From Fodinibius sp964490705 (GTDB lineage: Bacteria; Bacteroidota; Rhodothermia; Balneolales; Balneolaceae), in NCBI GenBank assembly GCA_964490705.1, contig CAZBCG010000007.1, positions 62,001-126,000 of the forward strand: 64,000 nucleotides of DNA. The letters run 5' to 3'. Within the stretch, counting starts at the first letter, position 1, and each line of letters starts with the position of its first letter. Position numbers and translations under genes: made by a program. The notes under the pieces were generated by a model. That model did no database searches. It was not told the origin of the DNA and saw nothing but the letters and a program-made list of their open reading frames with translations. Of this stretch, positions 24,509 through 33,949 are shown one piece after another.

Positions 24509-26323
24509 TTAGTACAGACTCTGCTCTTCGGGTTCGATCTCAATCAATTTTTGCCATGCGCGATATAGGAAAAAGCTTGCCGTAACGGCGATAAAGCTGA
24601 TAAAGCTGGCCAGCACCCACTGACCATAAATCCAGTAGCCGGTGGCAAAAAGCGCTCCGTAAATGGCAATACATCCCAAAACCATACAGAGAATACCCTG
24701 GGGAACGCGCCAGGCTTCGTCTTGGAGAGGCTGGAGATCATCATTTTCAGCTTCTGCCTCCGCAATCACTTTCTGCCATCCCGGTCCGCCGGGACGTGCA
24801 ACTTCACAAAAGTTCACGAGCGTTTCTTTGTCGGTGGGGCGCGTCATAAATGTCACCGCCACCCATCCAATCGTCGTGATGATCACGCCTGCAATAAGCT
24901 CCTGCCATCCGGTCAGTTCGGGCAATCCCGTGTGCGCGTGAGCAAACTGAAAATACATGGCCACGGCAAAAGAGATCACCATCGCCGCAATTTCGCTGCC
25001 CGCATTAATACGCCACCAGAACCAGCGAAGAATAAACAGCAATCCGGTGCCGGCCCCAATTTGCAGGATAATCTGAAAACTGTCGAGCGCATTTTTGAGC
25101 AGCAGCGCAAAGATTCCGGCAATCACCATCAGTACCACCGTGGAAATCCGTCCCGCCATCACCAGCTCTTTCTCCGAGCTATCGGGACGTACAAATCGTT
25201 TATAAAAATCATTTATCAGATACGATGATCCCCAGTTCAAGTGCGTAGAAATGGTGGACATGTACGCGGCCGTAAGCGATGCAACCACCAGCCCCAGCCA
25301 TCCTGTAGGGATAAACGTCAACATCGCCGGATATCCCATATCGTGATCGGCTACGCCCGAAGCTTCCGGAAATGCTTCTTTGAGGGATGCGATATCCGGA
25401 AAGACAATAATGGAGCACAACCCAACAATAATCCACGGCCAGGGACGCAGGGCAAAATGGGCGGCATTAAAAAAGAAGACTGCGGCAATGGAGTTATTTT
25501 CATCTTTGGCCGCAAACATGCGCTGTGCAATATATCCCCCGCCTCCCGGTTCTGCTCCCGGGTAATAAACGCTCCACCATTGAATGGCCAATGGAATAAT
25601 AAAAATACCAAGAGCCTGCGAAGGATCAGAAAAATCAGGCAAAATATTGAGCTGGCCAATTACTTCGTGGTGTGAAAGCAGTCCGTCGAGGCCACCGACT
25701 TTAGGATGGTCCAGAGCCACATAAGCAGCAATCAAACTTCCACCTATTGCCAGAAAAAACTGGAAAAAATCGGTCAGCAAAACGCCTCGTAATCCTCCGA
25801 GCGTGCTGTAAATCACAGTTACCAATCCACCAATCACTACCGTTTCCACCGGTGATAATCCCATTAATACACCGCTGATTTTAATTGCTGCCAGCGACAC
25901 CGTTGCCATCACTACCACATTGAACACAAATCCCAGATATATAGAACGAAATCCCCGCAGAAAGGCCGCCATTTTTCCACTGTAACGCAGCTCATAAAAT
26001 TCCACGTCGGTCAATACACCTGACCGCTTCCACAGGTTCGCATACACAAACACGGTGAGCATGCCGGTCAATAAAAAAGCCCACCACACCCAATTTCCGG
26101 CTACGCCGTCGGTGCGAACGATATTGGCTACGAGATTGGGCGTATCCGTAGAAAAAGTGGTCGCTACCATTGAAATACCCAGCAACCACCACGGCATATT
26201 TTTCCCGGCGGCAAAAAACTGTTCGGAATCCTCTCCTGCCTTTCGCGCTACCCAAACGCCAATGGCCAATGAGAATAGCAAGTAAGCGCCAATAATGGCC
26301 CAGTCGATGGGTGCCAGCAGCAT
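24509..26323 (-). CDS. Sodium:solute symporter family (SSS) transporter
   Basis: A polytopic transporter of about 604 residues with 13-14 membrane segments in the SSS/LeuT fold. It begins MLLAPIDWAIIGAYLLFSLA and has GKNMPWWLLGISMVATTFST in the first helices, where Na+ ligands lie. A soluble loop (about residues 510-550) precedes the last two helices. An upstream ATG at 26395 would add 24 hydrophilic residues before the first helix; ATG 26323 gives the normal family N-terminus. It is divergent from a GH20 hexosaminidase, so uptake of N-acetylglucosamine or a related sugar is a reasonable inference, not proven. Confidence 0.92.
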   Translation of the reverse strand: MLLAPIDWAIIGAYLLFSLAIGVWVARKAGEDSEQFFAAGKNMPWWLLGISMVATTFSTDTPNLVANIVRTDGVAGNWVWWAFLLTGMLTVFVYANLWKRSGVLTDVEFYELRYSGKMAAFLRGFRSIYLGFVFNVVVMATVSLAAIKISGVLMGLSPVETVVIGGLVTVIYSTLGGLRGVLLTDFFQFFLAIGGSLIAAYVALDHPKVGGLDGLLSHHEVIGQLNILPDFSDPSQALGIFIIPLAIQWWSVYYPGAEPGGGGYIAQRMFAAKDENNSIAAVFFFNAAHFALRPWPWIIVGLCSIIVFPDIASLKEAFPEASGVADHDMGYPAMLTFIPTGWLGLVVASLTAAYMSTISTHLNWGSSYLINDFYKRFVRPDSSEKELVMAGRISTVVLMVIAGIFALLLKNALDSFQIILQIGAGTGLLFILRWFWWRINAGSEIAAMVISFAVAMYFQFAHAHTGLPELTGWQELIAGVIITTIGWVAVTFMTRPTDKETLVNFCEVARPGGPGWQKVIAEAEAENDDLQPLQDEAWRVPQGILCMVLGCIAIYGALFATGYWIYGQWVLASFISFIAVTASFFLYRAWQKLIEIEPEEQSLY

Positions 26324-26458
26324 GCAGTTTTTATTTTTTTGATTTAGTGATATCCGAACGTTCTCTAACAAACGTAATTTTAGCCAGATGCTCAACGGCT
26401 TTTTTATCAGCGGGTAATTTACTAACCTTTACTCTCATTTTAACTGATGATTCTATTT

Positions 26459-28135
26459 ATGCCTGACAAAAATTTTCTGTTTCTATTTTTAATAACGTTG
26501 CTTTTTTCGGGATGTCAGTCTGGCGATGCTCCACAATCCCGGTCGGCTGATATTATTCCCAAACCCGTTGAAATGACGTTTGGTAATGGCTCTTTCACGG
26601 TCGATCCACAAACAATTATTTTGGCTGATACCGGCAACCCCCAGATCAAAAACATAGCTCAACAACTCAAACAAACGATCGATTCGGCCACGGGATTTGA
26701 TCTGCCAATTGCTAAAACTACATCAGTTGATACATCCCAAACTATTACTCTTCAGCTTGATTCCGATTCTTCCGCTTATCAACACGATGAAGCTTACCAG
26801 TTGGATGTAACCAACGAGAATGTTCGAATTCACGCACCGTCGACAGCGGGATTGTTTTATGGGATGCAGTCGCTGCTTCAGCTCTTGCCTCCACAGATCT
26901 ATCAGTCAGATTATACGCTGGTGCCCCAAAACACTAAGTGGAATATTCCTGCCGTTAGCATTACTGATTATCCCCGATTTGATTACCGCGGCATGCACCT
27001 GGATGTAGCACGTCATTTCTTTCCCGTTGAATTCGTGAAACGCTACATCGATCTGATGGCCATGCACAAAATGAATCGATTTCACTGGCATTTAACTGAA
27101 GACCAGGGCTGGCGTATCGAAATTGAACAGTATCCAAAGTTAACAGAAGTTGGCGCCTGGCGCGATTCTACGCTCGTCGGTCATTATGGGTCGGGTATTT
27201 ACGATGGCAAACAATACGGAGGATATTATACCCAAGAGGAGATTCGGGAAGTCGTCAGATATGCCCAAAAACGACACGTCACAATTATTCCCGAAATTGA
27301 GATGCCCGGTCATGCTTCTGCGGCCTTGGCCACCTATCCCGAACTTGGTTGCATCAAGGACAAAAATTATCAGGTTAAAACAACCTGGGGCGTTTTTGAG
27401 GATATCTATTGTCCCAGTGAGCAGACTTTTACCTTTTTGGAAAATGTGCTCACCGAAGTAATGGATCTGTTTCCCAGCAAGTATATCCACATCGGTGGCG
27501 ATGAAGCTCCGAAGAAACAATGGGAAGAAAGTGAGTTAGCTCAGCAGGTGATAGAACGCGAAAACCTGGCAAATGAAGAAGAGCTGCAGAGTTACTTCAT
27601 CACCCGAATTGAACAATTTTTGAATAAAAACGGTCGACAGATTATCGGCTGGGATGAAATTCTGGAAGGCGGGTTGGCGCCCAATGCTACCGTGATGAGC
27701 TGGCGCGGTATGGAAGGCGGTATCAAAGCGGCGCAACAAAAACATAACGTAATTATGACGCCGACCAGTCATCTATATTTTGATTACTATCAAGCTAATT
27801 CTGAAACCGAACCGCTGGCTATTGGCTACTTTTCTCCACTCAAAGAAGTCTATCAGTTTAATCCCATTCCCGATGAGCTAACCGCTGATGAAACTAAATA
27901 TGTGTTGGGAGCGCAGGGTAACGTCTGGACGGAATATATCCACAGCGGTGATAAAGTAGAGTATATGGCGTATCCCCGGGCTTCGGCACTATCCGAGGTT
28001 GTATGGACTCCCAACTCAAAGCAGAACTGGACCGATTTTTGGCATCGCCTGCAAACACATTTTGAACGATTCGAGGTTTTAAACGTGAATGCGGCCGAGC
28101 ATTATCAAAATAAAATGCCACAATTTTCTGAGTAA
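26459..28135 (+). CDS. Beta-N-acetylhexosaminidase lipoprotein, GH20
   Basis: A glycoside hydrolase of about 558 residues that removes terminal GlcNAc or GalNAc. The lipoprotein signal MPDKNFLFLFLITLLFSGC has its lipidated Cys at residue 19; this favours ATG 26459 over 26447. The GH20b domain spans about 30-150 and the catalytic barrel about 165-510, with GMHLDVARHFFP, HWHLTEDQGWR, PEIEMPGHASAAL, and HIGGDEAPKKQW, where the Asp-Glu pair is at about 348-349. All catalytic residues for the substrate-assisted mechanism are present. It is divergent from an SSS transporter, which suggests a small amino-sugar scavenging unit. Confidence 0.95.
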   Translation: MPDKNFLFLFLITLLFSGCQSGDAPQSRSADIIPKPVEMTFGNGSFTVDPQTIILADTGNPQIKNIAQQLKQTIDSATGFDLPIAKTTSVDTSQTITLQLDSDSSAYQHDEAYQLDVTNENVRIHAPSTAGLFYGMQSLLQLLPPQIYQSDYTLVPQNTKWNIPAVSITDYPRFDYRGMHLDVARHFFPVEFVKRYIDLMAMHKMNRFHWHLTEDQGWRIEIEQYPKLTEVGAWRDSTLVGHYGSGIYDGKQYGGYYTQEEIREVVRYAQKRHVTIIPEIEMPGHASAALATYPELGCIKDKNYQVKTTWGVFEDIYCPSEQTFTFLENVLTEVMDLFPSKYIHIGGDEAPKKQWEESELAQQVIERENLANEEELQSYFITRIEQFLNKNGRQIIGWDEILEGGLAPNATVMSWRGMEGGIKAAQQKHNVIMTPTSHLYFDYYQANSETEPLAIGYFSPLKEVYQFNPIPDELTADETKYVLGAQGNVWTEYIHSGDKVEYMAYPRASALSEVVWTPNSKQNWTDFWHRLQTHFERFEVLNVNAAEHYQNKMPQFSE

Positions 28136-28136
28136 G

Positions 28137-28260
28137 CCACAGATCTGCACAGCAACGCCTGACGATGAATCCAGGCTAAGTTCAAAGCCAAAAAGCTTGC
28201 TTGAAGCGAGCTTCAGGCATGCTTAGACCACTGATACATCTGTGGGCGAAACTCCGCGCC
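28137..28260. repeat. Intergenic palindromic repeats
   Basis: The spacer after the hexosaminidase carries GCCACAGATCTGCACAGC at its start and ATCTGTGGGCG at its end, enclosing an inner palindrome AAGCTTGCTTGAAGCGAGCTT near 28192-28212. This resembles the CACAGAG-type elements elsewhere in the window. No ORF of interest occurs in 28136-28370. Confidence 0.55.
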
Positions 28261-28370
28261 TGATTTATTGTCACATCATATACAGTTGTTTAACAGTTCG
28301 AAAAAGGAAACCGTCTTTTTCGTGATTGGGATACTGGTTATCTATTATTTGTCAGATGCGCCTAAACCTA

Positions 28371-29003
28371 TCAAATCCGGTATTTCTCATAGAATGATTT
28401 ATATCCCAACAGCCGGGCCAGGGGGATTAGCAAAAAATTCAGAACCTTTTGAGCCCAGACGGGCGGTCCCTCGGCCAGGTAGGAATCGAAGTACTGGTTG
28501 AGCACCGCCATTTGGAAAATTATGCGGGGCGGTTCGTCATTTTTTTCGTCTTCATCCAGATACTTGTAGGCTTGATCCAGGTACATAACGAATTGTGCAG
28601 GCATGATCACCTCGGTTACCACCGGTTCGTCTGAGGCATTCGTGGGTTTGTGGGGAACGCCTCTCGGAATGGTTATCTCTTCCCCCGGCCCAAGCTTCTT
28701 GTTTTCTCCGTCATACCAGAGCGTGAGTTCACCCGACAGAATCTTGTATTTCTCATCCCATCCGGTCTGGATGTGAGGCGGGGGACCTTCGGCACCGGGC
28801 CCAAAGGTTAGTTCGAGACGCAGATAGCCGTTTTCCTGGCTGAGGACCTTGAGTTTGTTTCCACCTCGCTCTGTTTTTAATACATCTCCCGGCTCAAAAT
28901 AGTTCTCCGGATCAGGTTTTGACTCGGGAAATATTACCAGGTGAAAGAGATAACCGATTACCAAATAGCCAGCCAAAAACAACCCTATTCCCCAAAGTAT
29001 CAT
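28371..29003 (-). CDS. Cupin-domain protein with N-terminal membrane anchor
   Basis: About 210 residues from ATG 29003. A membrane segment (MILWGIGLFLAGYLVIGYLF) leads into a cupin barrel with PPPHIQTGWDEKYKILSGEL and the second motif GEEITIPRGVPHKPTN, which would hold a metal through His and Glu. The C-terminal part (about 150-210) is a helical tail often seen in this group. A TTG start at 29066 would add 21 residues before the helix. It is downstream of an AraC regulator in a minus-strand cluster with SRPBCC and methyltransferase genes. Substrate unknown. Confidence 0.82.
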   Translation of the reverse strand: MILWGIGLFLAGYLVIGYLFHLVIFPESKPDPENYFEPGDVLKTERGGNKLKVLSQENGYLRLELTFGPGAEGPPPHIQTGWDEKYKILSGELTLWYDGENKKLGPGEEITIPRGVPHKPTNASDEPVVTEVIMPAQFVMYLDQAYKYLDEDEKNDEPPRIIFQMAVLNQYFDSYLAEGPPVWAQKVLNFLLIPLARLLGYKSFYEKYRI

Positions 29004-29081
29004 ATTGACCAGATTCCTTATTGACAATGTTCGTTGATGACCCAAGGTATCATCAACAGGAATCAAGGTATTGTAAAAATG

Positions 29082-29912
29082 TTACCTCTCAGCCCGCCAG
29101 GCTTTTTGGGATGGTACGGGCTGGATATATTCTGTAGGGGTATAACCGGTATGTCGCTTGAAATCCCTGATAAAATGGCTCTGATCATAGAAGCCGAAGT
29201 CGCAGGCCAGTTTTGCCCAGGAGGTAGGATGTTCGGTTTGGATATATTTTAACACCCTGTACATACGATTGATTTTCTGATATCGCTTGATGGTCATTCC
29301 CGCCTCTTCTTTAAAGATTTGTACCAGGTGTTTACGGCTGTATCCGGTTTTATCCACCAACTTATTGACCGGGAGAGAGGGATTCCGGGATAATTGCCTG
29401 ATAATAAAATCGGACAGAAGATCTGACGGTATTTCTCTGTTTGAGGCTTCTTTTTTCAGCCACTCGATCAAAATACGAAATCGTTCCTTTTGGGAGGATG
29501 CATAGTAAAGCAGTGGGATAAGCGTTTCGGCATTATTGCTTACATCATCCAGCTGGTACAGGTTATCGGTAAATCTGTTTTGTGGTACACCGAATAGCTT
29601 GTAGAAACCGTTTGGGGAGAACCGGATACTCATAAAATGGCACTCTTTGGGATGCCGAGCATATGCGTAATGTGATTTACTTCCCTGGATCGTGCATCCG
29701 TTGGCCGTTATTTCCTTATCGGGAAACTCTCCCTCCAGGGGATCGGCAAGGTTAAAAAGTATCTCGGGGGTATTCCTGGGAAAAAGACGCACTGAAGTAG
29801 GGAAGCCATTTCCCTTGATCTCTGCTATATTTTTTATGACGCCCGGGATAGAGAATTTCCGTTTTTTAGTAAAGGTGAATTTGTCTGACTTATTTTTGAG
29901 AGTGTTTGTCAT
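29082..29912 (-). CDS. AraC family transcriptional regulator
   Basis: About 276 residues. The C-terminal 100 residues form the double HTH: LVDKTGYSRKHLVQIFKEEA, then WAKLACDFGFYDQSHFIRDF and HTGYTPTEYIQ. The N-terminal part (about 15-130) resembles the DUF6597-type sensing region (RLFPRNTPEILFNLADPLEG). An ORF start at 29954 would overlap the upstream membrane-protein gene; ATG 29912 leaves 25 bases and is preferred. It probably controls the surrounding cluster of cupin, SRPBCC and methyltransferase genes. Confidence 0.9.
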   Translation of the reverse strand: MTNTLKNKSDKFTFTKKRKFSIPGVIKNIAEIKGNGFPTSVRLFPRNTPEILFNLADPLEGEFPDKEITANGCTIQGSKSHYAYARHPKECHFMSIRFSPNGFYKLFGVPQNRFTDNLYQLDDVSNNAETLIPLLYYASSQKERFRILIEWLKKEASNREIPSDLLSDFIIRQLSRNPSLPVNKLVDKTGYSRKHLVQIFKEEAGMTIKRYQKINRMYRVLKYIQTEHPTSWAKLACDFGFYDQSHFIRDFKRHTGYTPTEYIQPVPSQKAWRAER

Positions 29913-29937
29913 CTCGTGCTTGATTCCATGAAATATG

Positions 29938-30618
29938 TTATTCGCTGGAAGCATCTAAACGACGAAACAATACAATCCCGGCGGCTATCATCCAGAAGAG
30001 ACCAACCGGAACAATCAAGTAACCGTAGGATGTCAGGGCGTTGGTAAACATGGCAATAGCGGTTAATACACCTGCAATGGCTGGCAAGATGCCAAACCAT
30101 GCCAACCAAGTGGGCACCCAATCCTTTAGGCCGGCATAAGAAATCAAGGCGGGTCCGGCCCCGACGACCAGGATGGTTGCGGTCCAGTCGGCTCGGGAGG
30201 TAAACCAGCCTATGGTTTCGGCAAAAGTAATTTCGGATTGGGATACCTCCGGTGAAAGTTGCACGACTATTGCAAGCCACGCTACAAAAGAAACAATAGC
30301 GAGGGGGACGCCAGTGAAATAACAGAGTTTTATAATCCGAGCAATCTCTTTTTTTGTAGTACACAAATCGGCCATGGTGGTTCCGGCAATACCCAGGAAA
30401 AATACTCCGATGATCCAGAAAGATAAATTCGCCACAAGTAGATGGCGAACCTCTTCCACTTTAGTTACATAATTTGATACGGAGCCGGTGGTAAGTGCCT
30501 GGTCGAGATCAGCTCCGGATATAACCTTTAGCACAGCACCAGTAATCATAAGCAGGGCTGCAAAGATAGTGGTATAAGCTCCAAGTCGGGTATCAAATTT
30601 CCTGTTATGTGTAACCAT
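29938..30618 (-). CDS. Hypothetical membrane protein, about six spans
   Basis: A 226-residue protein not recognised. Hydrophobic segments are seen at about 13-31, 60-80, 95-115, 135-155, 162-182 and 190-212. It carries no catalytic motif. It lies between the SRPBCC gene and the AraC gene on the same strand, 29 bases after the former, so it belongs to the same cluster. It may be a DUF4386- or DUF998-like protein, but I cannot confirm it. Confidence 0.75.
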   Translation of the reverse strand: MVTHNRKFDTRLGAYTTIFAALLMITGAVLKVISGADLDQALTTGSVSNYVTKVEEVRHLLVANLSFWIIGVFFLGIAGTTMADLCTTKKEIARIIKLCYFTGVPLAIVSFVAWLAIVVQLSPEVSQSEITFAETIGWFTSRADWTATILVVGAGPALISYAGLKDWVPTWLAWFGILPAIAGVLTAIAMFTNALTSYGYLIVPVGLFWMIAAGIVLFRRLDASSE

Positions 30619-30647
30619 ACTACCTCGTCCTGATTCGGATTATTATG

Positions 30648-31106
30648 TTAGCTTAGATCTTCTTCAATCATTTGCTTACAGTTATCCACTGATTTATTAA
30701 GGTTTTTTCGCATTAACCTCTTGATAAACAGCGTTTCCAGCAGCCAGCCGAGAGGCCTGAAGCTAGGCATAAGCTGATATTCGGTGGTATGATGGAGGGT
30801 GCTCGTATCATCCATATTATCGGCAACCCGCATAGTGAGCGTAGCTTTGAAGTCGGGCTCCGCGCATTCGTGCACCTGAATATCGAGCGGATCAGACCGT
30901 ACCACTTCCCACTCCGTCACCGATTCCTTGGGACCAATTTTGGACTGCTCCCGGTACACCGTACCACGTTGCACCGGATTGTCGGTCGTATCTTGGAGTG
31001 ATTGCATAACAACCACCCACTGTGGTGCTTTTTCAATATCACTGATGAATTTCCATACCTTCCTGGGCGGGGCATCAATCTTTTTTTCAATGGATACTTT
31101 AGGCAT
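30648..31106 (-). CDS. SRPBCC (START/Bet v1-like) family protein
   Basis: A 152-residue soluble protein with the SRPBCC pattern: KVSIEKKIDAPPRKVWKFISDIEKAPQW at the start, then a central beta-sheet with TEWEVVRSDPLDIQV and LHHTTEYQLMPSF, and a long C-terminal helix (KRLMRKNLNKSVDNCKQMIEEDL). This fold binds hydrophobic ligands. It is 17 bases after the upstream membrane-protein gene, so the two are cotranscribed. Ligand unknown; nearby O-methyltransferases suggest a lipid or aromatic molecule. Confidence 0.87.
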   Translation of the reverse strand: MPKVSIEKKIDAPPRKVWKFISDIEKAPQWVVVMQSLQDTTDNPVQRGTVYREQSKIGPKESVTEWEVVRSDPLDIQVHECAEPDFKATLTMRVADNMDDTSTLHHTTEYQLMPSFRPLGWLLETLFIKRLMRKNLNKSVDNCKQMIEEDLS

Positions 31107-31123
31107 ACGATTAGTATTTAGAA

Positions 31124-31792
31124 TTAAGATTGAGATGCAGCTTGAGCTGGGATTTTATTCCAGCTGTAGATGGCCATCCAAAGATAAGCGCTTCCCCAAG
31201 TCAGATTGGCAAGAATTTGGATGACGTAGGAGGTTTGTATTAATAGCATTAAAAACCCCACTATGACCAAAATACCGGACCATTTTGGGAAGCGATCGCT
31301 TGCATGCCAGATGGCAACAGCAAATAAAATCAACCCAATTATGGTAACGATTAATCCTAATCCCAAGACGGGCATAAGGGTTTCTGCGGCCGCAACGGAA
31401 GCAGTTGCTTCCATTCCGTCCAAAATAAGTTGTCCAACCTGTGGAAAAACGAAATAGGCGAAAATGAATATGCCGATGCCGAAGACATCACCGATCACAC
31501 ATAGTAACATTCCCCAAAAAGCCAACTGCTCCCTGGCAGTACCTATCAGACCCATAAAAAGAGCAATGGTCCCTATGACTTCCAGGGGAACACCGATTAA
31601 TCCGCGTAACGCCCATAATTCATAGTTATTTGTGGTAACGAGTTCTGCAAAGGCTTGCGGATTTTCGGCAGCATTAAGCATAGTACCTTCTTGAGGAATA
31701 AGAGCATCTCCACCTGCAAAAATGAGGCCGGCCAGTGCTATTAGCAACAATCCGATCCTAATAAACCATTTATAGCTAGATTTCAGCTTCAT
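31124..31792 (-). CDS. Hypothetical membrane protein, about six spans
   Basis: About 222 residues, not recognised. Hydrophobic segments are visible at about 9-28, 62-80, 90-115, 130-152, 160-180 and 185-208; a loop carries ALIPQEGTMLNAAENPQAFAE style sequence. An ORF start at 31831 would overlap the methyltransferase stop by 23 bases, so ATG 31792 is preferred. Part of the minus-strand cluster following the methyltransferases. Confidence 0.72.
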   Translation of the reverse strand: MKLKSSYKWFIRIGLLLIALAGLIFAGGDALIPQEGTMLNAAENPQAFAELVTTNNYELWALRGLIGVPLEVIGTIALFMGLIGTAREQLAFWGMLLCVIGDVFGIGIFIFAYFVFPQVGQLILDGMEATASVAAAETLMPVLGLGLIVTIIGLILFAVAIWHASDRFPKWSGILVIVGFLMLLIQTSYVIQILANLTWGSAYLWMAIYSWNKIPAQAASQS

Positions 31793-31808
31793 GGTTCTGA
31801 ATGTTTTG

Positions 31809-32849
31809 TTAGGAATTATTTTTTTGAGCAACCAATAATGACATCCCGGGCTGCTTCAAGTTGTGTAATTTGTGTTTTGTAAAACCAACTTCAGAAAGCC
31901 AATCTTTCAGGTCTTCAAGCTCATACGCTCTTCCTCCCGAAAACATAAAGAGATTGAAGCCGGCCAACCCGGCTACTGCCCGGGAGAATTGGGATCCAGA
32001 AATTCCGGCAAACTGATCCTGAATACCGACAACACCCCGCTCGGTCGTGGCTCTGGATAGCTTGCCAAATAGTTCTTGATTGCCTTCCGGACTGATACCG
32101 TGAATGATATTGCCAAGAAATGCGAAGTCGTATCCGGTGGGTAGTTCTTCTTTCTCAAAGTCCCGCTCAATGAGATCTATACGATCTGCTACTTCGGGAT
32201 TATCTCGGAGTGTTTTTTCTGCTTCCTCCAGGCCAATTTCCCAATCAAGAATCGAACCTTTCAGGTTGGGATACTTTTTGCAAAAGGCTACTGTATAGAG
32301 ACCGTGACTACCACCTACGTCCAGCATTTTTTCGGCCTCGTCAGGCAGGCTGATTTTTTTGACCACTTGGTCAACCATACTGGAGGCAAGCCAGCGCATG
32401 GTTGCCTGGTAACTGCGTCCTATTTCACCGGACTGTACATGTTTCCAACCATAGATACCGTCTTCAGGGGCCTGCTGTATGCCCTCCCCGACTTTCGGTA
32501 TTGCAACCTCGGTAAAGTGCTTAAAATAAGGAGCCATGGTTTGCAATCTGTCGATGGGCATTTTACGAGCCAGTTTGGTCAGGGAATAAATACCGTCCTT
32601 TTCTTGTACATATCCCAAGGGTTCCAGAACCCTGACTAAGATTTCAATGCCCCGCTCAGAGCTGTCGGTTTTGGAAGCAATGGTCTCAATATCGGACGGG
32701 GTATCTTTAAGACTCTTGAAGAACCCAATTTCCATGGCCCCGACCATGGCAAAAAACTGAAATGCTGGCAATGCCAAATCTGTCATGAGTCCCGGTACCT
32801 TGCCCCAACTGATAAGAAAACGCTCGATGAAGTTTGGTTGTAAAGGCAT
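31809..32849 (-). CDS. SAM-dependent O-methyltransferase, copy 1
   Basis: A 346-residue class I methyltransferase of the plant/bacterial small-molecule O-methyltransferase type (acetylserotonin or carotenoid O-methyltransferase-like). An N-terminal winged-helix dimerisation domain (about 20-110) precedes the Rossmann domain with MLDVGGSHGLYTVAF (SAM loop I, about 175-189), DLIERDFE and FAFLGNIIHG. It shares the N-terminus MPLQPNFIERFLI with the upstream gene, a tandem paralogue. The substrate cannot be read from sequence; a pigment, quinone or lipid is possible. Confidence 0.88.
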   Translation of the reverse strand: MPLQPNFIERFLISWGKVPGLMTDLALPAFQFFAMVGAMEIGFFKSLKDTPSDIETIASKTDSSERGIEILVRVLEPLGYVQEKDGIYSLTKLARKMPIDRLQTMAPYFKHFTEVAIPKVGEGIQQAPEDGIYGWKHVQSGEIGRSYQATMRWLASSMVDQVVKKISLPDEAEKMLDVGGSHGLYTVAFCKKYPNLKGSILDWEIGLEEAEKTLRDNPEVADRIDLIERDFEKEELPTGYDFAFLGNIIHGISPEGNQELFGKLSRATTERGVVGIQDQFAGISGSQFSRAVAGLAGFNLFMFSGGRAYELEDLKDWLSEVGFTKHKLHNLKQPGMSLLVAQKNNS

Positions 32850-32873
32850 AATAGTTTGTCAATTTGATTTGGA

Positions 32874-33914
32874 TTAGTTTTTGCTCGCAATAAGAAGTGT
32901 ATATCCCGGGCTCTTTCTGAGTGATTTTACTTTGGATTTGGTAAACCCGGCTTCTTTCAGCCATTTTTTCACTGTTTCCACTTTATAGGCTCGGCCGTTG
33001 GCAAATAGAAAGAGCCCCCACCCCAGGAGGGAGGCAATAGAACGATTGAACTGAGAACCGGAAAGATTGTCAAACTGGTCAACTATCCCGATAGTTCCCC
33101 GTTCGGTCGTAGCCGATTCCAGTTTGCGGAACAAGTTCTTGTTTTGTTCTGGACTATTCCCGTGAATAATTTGACCGAGAAAAGCCAGATCGTAGCCTTC
33201 GGGAAGTTCATTTTGGTGAAAATCTCCTTCATAGGTATCTATACGATCTGCCACATCGGTTTCCTCTGCTAATGTTTTTTTTGCGTTTTCGATGCCGATA
33301 GGCCAATCCAAAACCGTAGCTTCCAGCTCTTTATGCCTACGACACATTTCTACACAATAAAGGCCGTGGCTACCTCCTACATCCAGCATTCGATTACCTG
33401 CTGAAGGAAGAGGCAATTTCTTGCATACCTCCTCTACGATATCTGCAGCCAACCAACGCATAGCCACTTGATAGCTTTTGCCAATCTCACCTTTTTTAAC
33501 TTTTTCCCAACCCATAACTCCTTCTTCCGGTGCTTCTCTGAGGGCTTTATCTGCATGTTGGGCGCTATCAATAATTTGTGACCTGAAGAAGGGAATCATT
33601 TTGTGAAAATTATCTATAGGCACTGTTTTACGGGCGTAATTAGTAAGGGAATATTTCCCGTTATTCTTTTCTATGTACCCAAGTGGTTTTAGTACTCGCA
33701 GTAAATTCTCGAGGGCTTGTGGTTGGCTTCCTGTTCTGTCGGCTAGTTCTTCCAATGAGCCGGGAGCATGGTCCAGCTCATAGAATAATTTAATTTCACC
33801 CGCTCCGATAAGTGCTGAACTTGTAAAACCAGACATTCCCAAATCAAGGAGAGGTCCCGGTATCATTCCCCATTTGATAAGGAAACGCTCGATAAAGTTT
33901 GGTTGTAAAGGCAT
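32874..33914 (-). CDS. SAM-dependent O-methyltransferase, copy 2
   Basis: A 346-residue paralogue of the preceding entry, with the same domain order: MPLQPNFIERFLIKWG, dimerisation domain, then MLDVGGSHGLYCVEMC (about 175-190) and LAFLGQIIHGNSPEQ. A GTG three codons upstream lies inside a perfect AAAGGAGGTG ribosome binding site, so ATG 33914 with six bases of spacing is the start, matching the paralogue. Its stop is 24 bases before copy 1. Divergence between copies suggests different substrates. Confidence 0.88.
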   Translation of the reverse strand: MPLQPNFIERFLIKWGMIPGPLLDLGMSGFTSSALIGAGEIKLFYELDHAPGSLEELADRTGSQPQALENLLRVLKPLGYIEKNNGKYSLTNYARKTVPIDNFHKMIPFFRSQIIDSAQHADKALREAPEEGVMGWEKVKKGEIGKSYQVAMRWLAADIVEEVCKKLPLPSAGNRMLDVGGSHGLYCVEMCRRHKELEATVLDWPIGIENAKKTLAEETDVADRIDTYEGDFHQNELPEGYDLAFLGQIIHGNSPEQNKNLFRKLESATTERGTIGIVDQFDNLSGSQFNRSIASLLGWGLFLFANGRAYKVETVKKWLKEAGFTKSKVKSLRKSPGYTLLIASKN

Positions 33915-33920
33915 AAAAGA

Positions 33921-33930
33921 CACCTCCTTT
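33921..33930 (-). promoter_or_regulatory. Strong Shine-Dalgarno that fixes the methyltransferase copy 2 start
   Basis: AAAGGAGGTG, six bases before ATG 33914. It is one of the few perfect ribosome binding sites in the window and excludes the upstream GTG as start. Confidence 0.85.
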
Positions 33931-33949
33931 TGATACTAATGGCCTATAT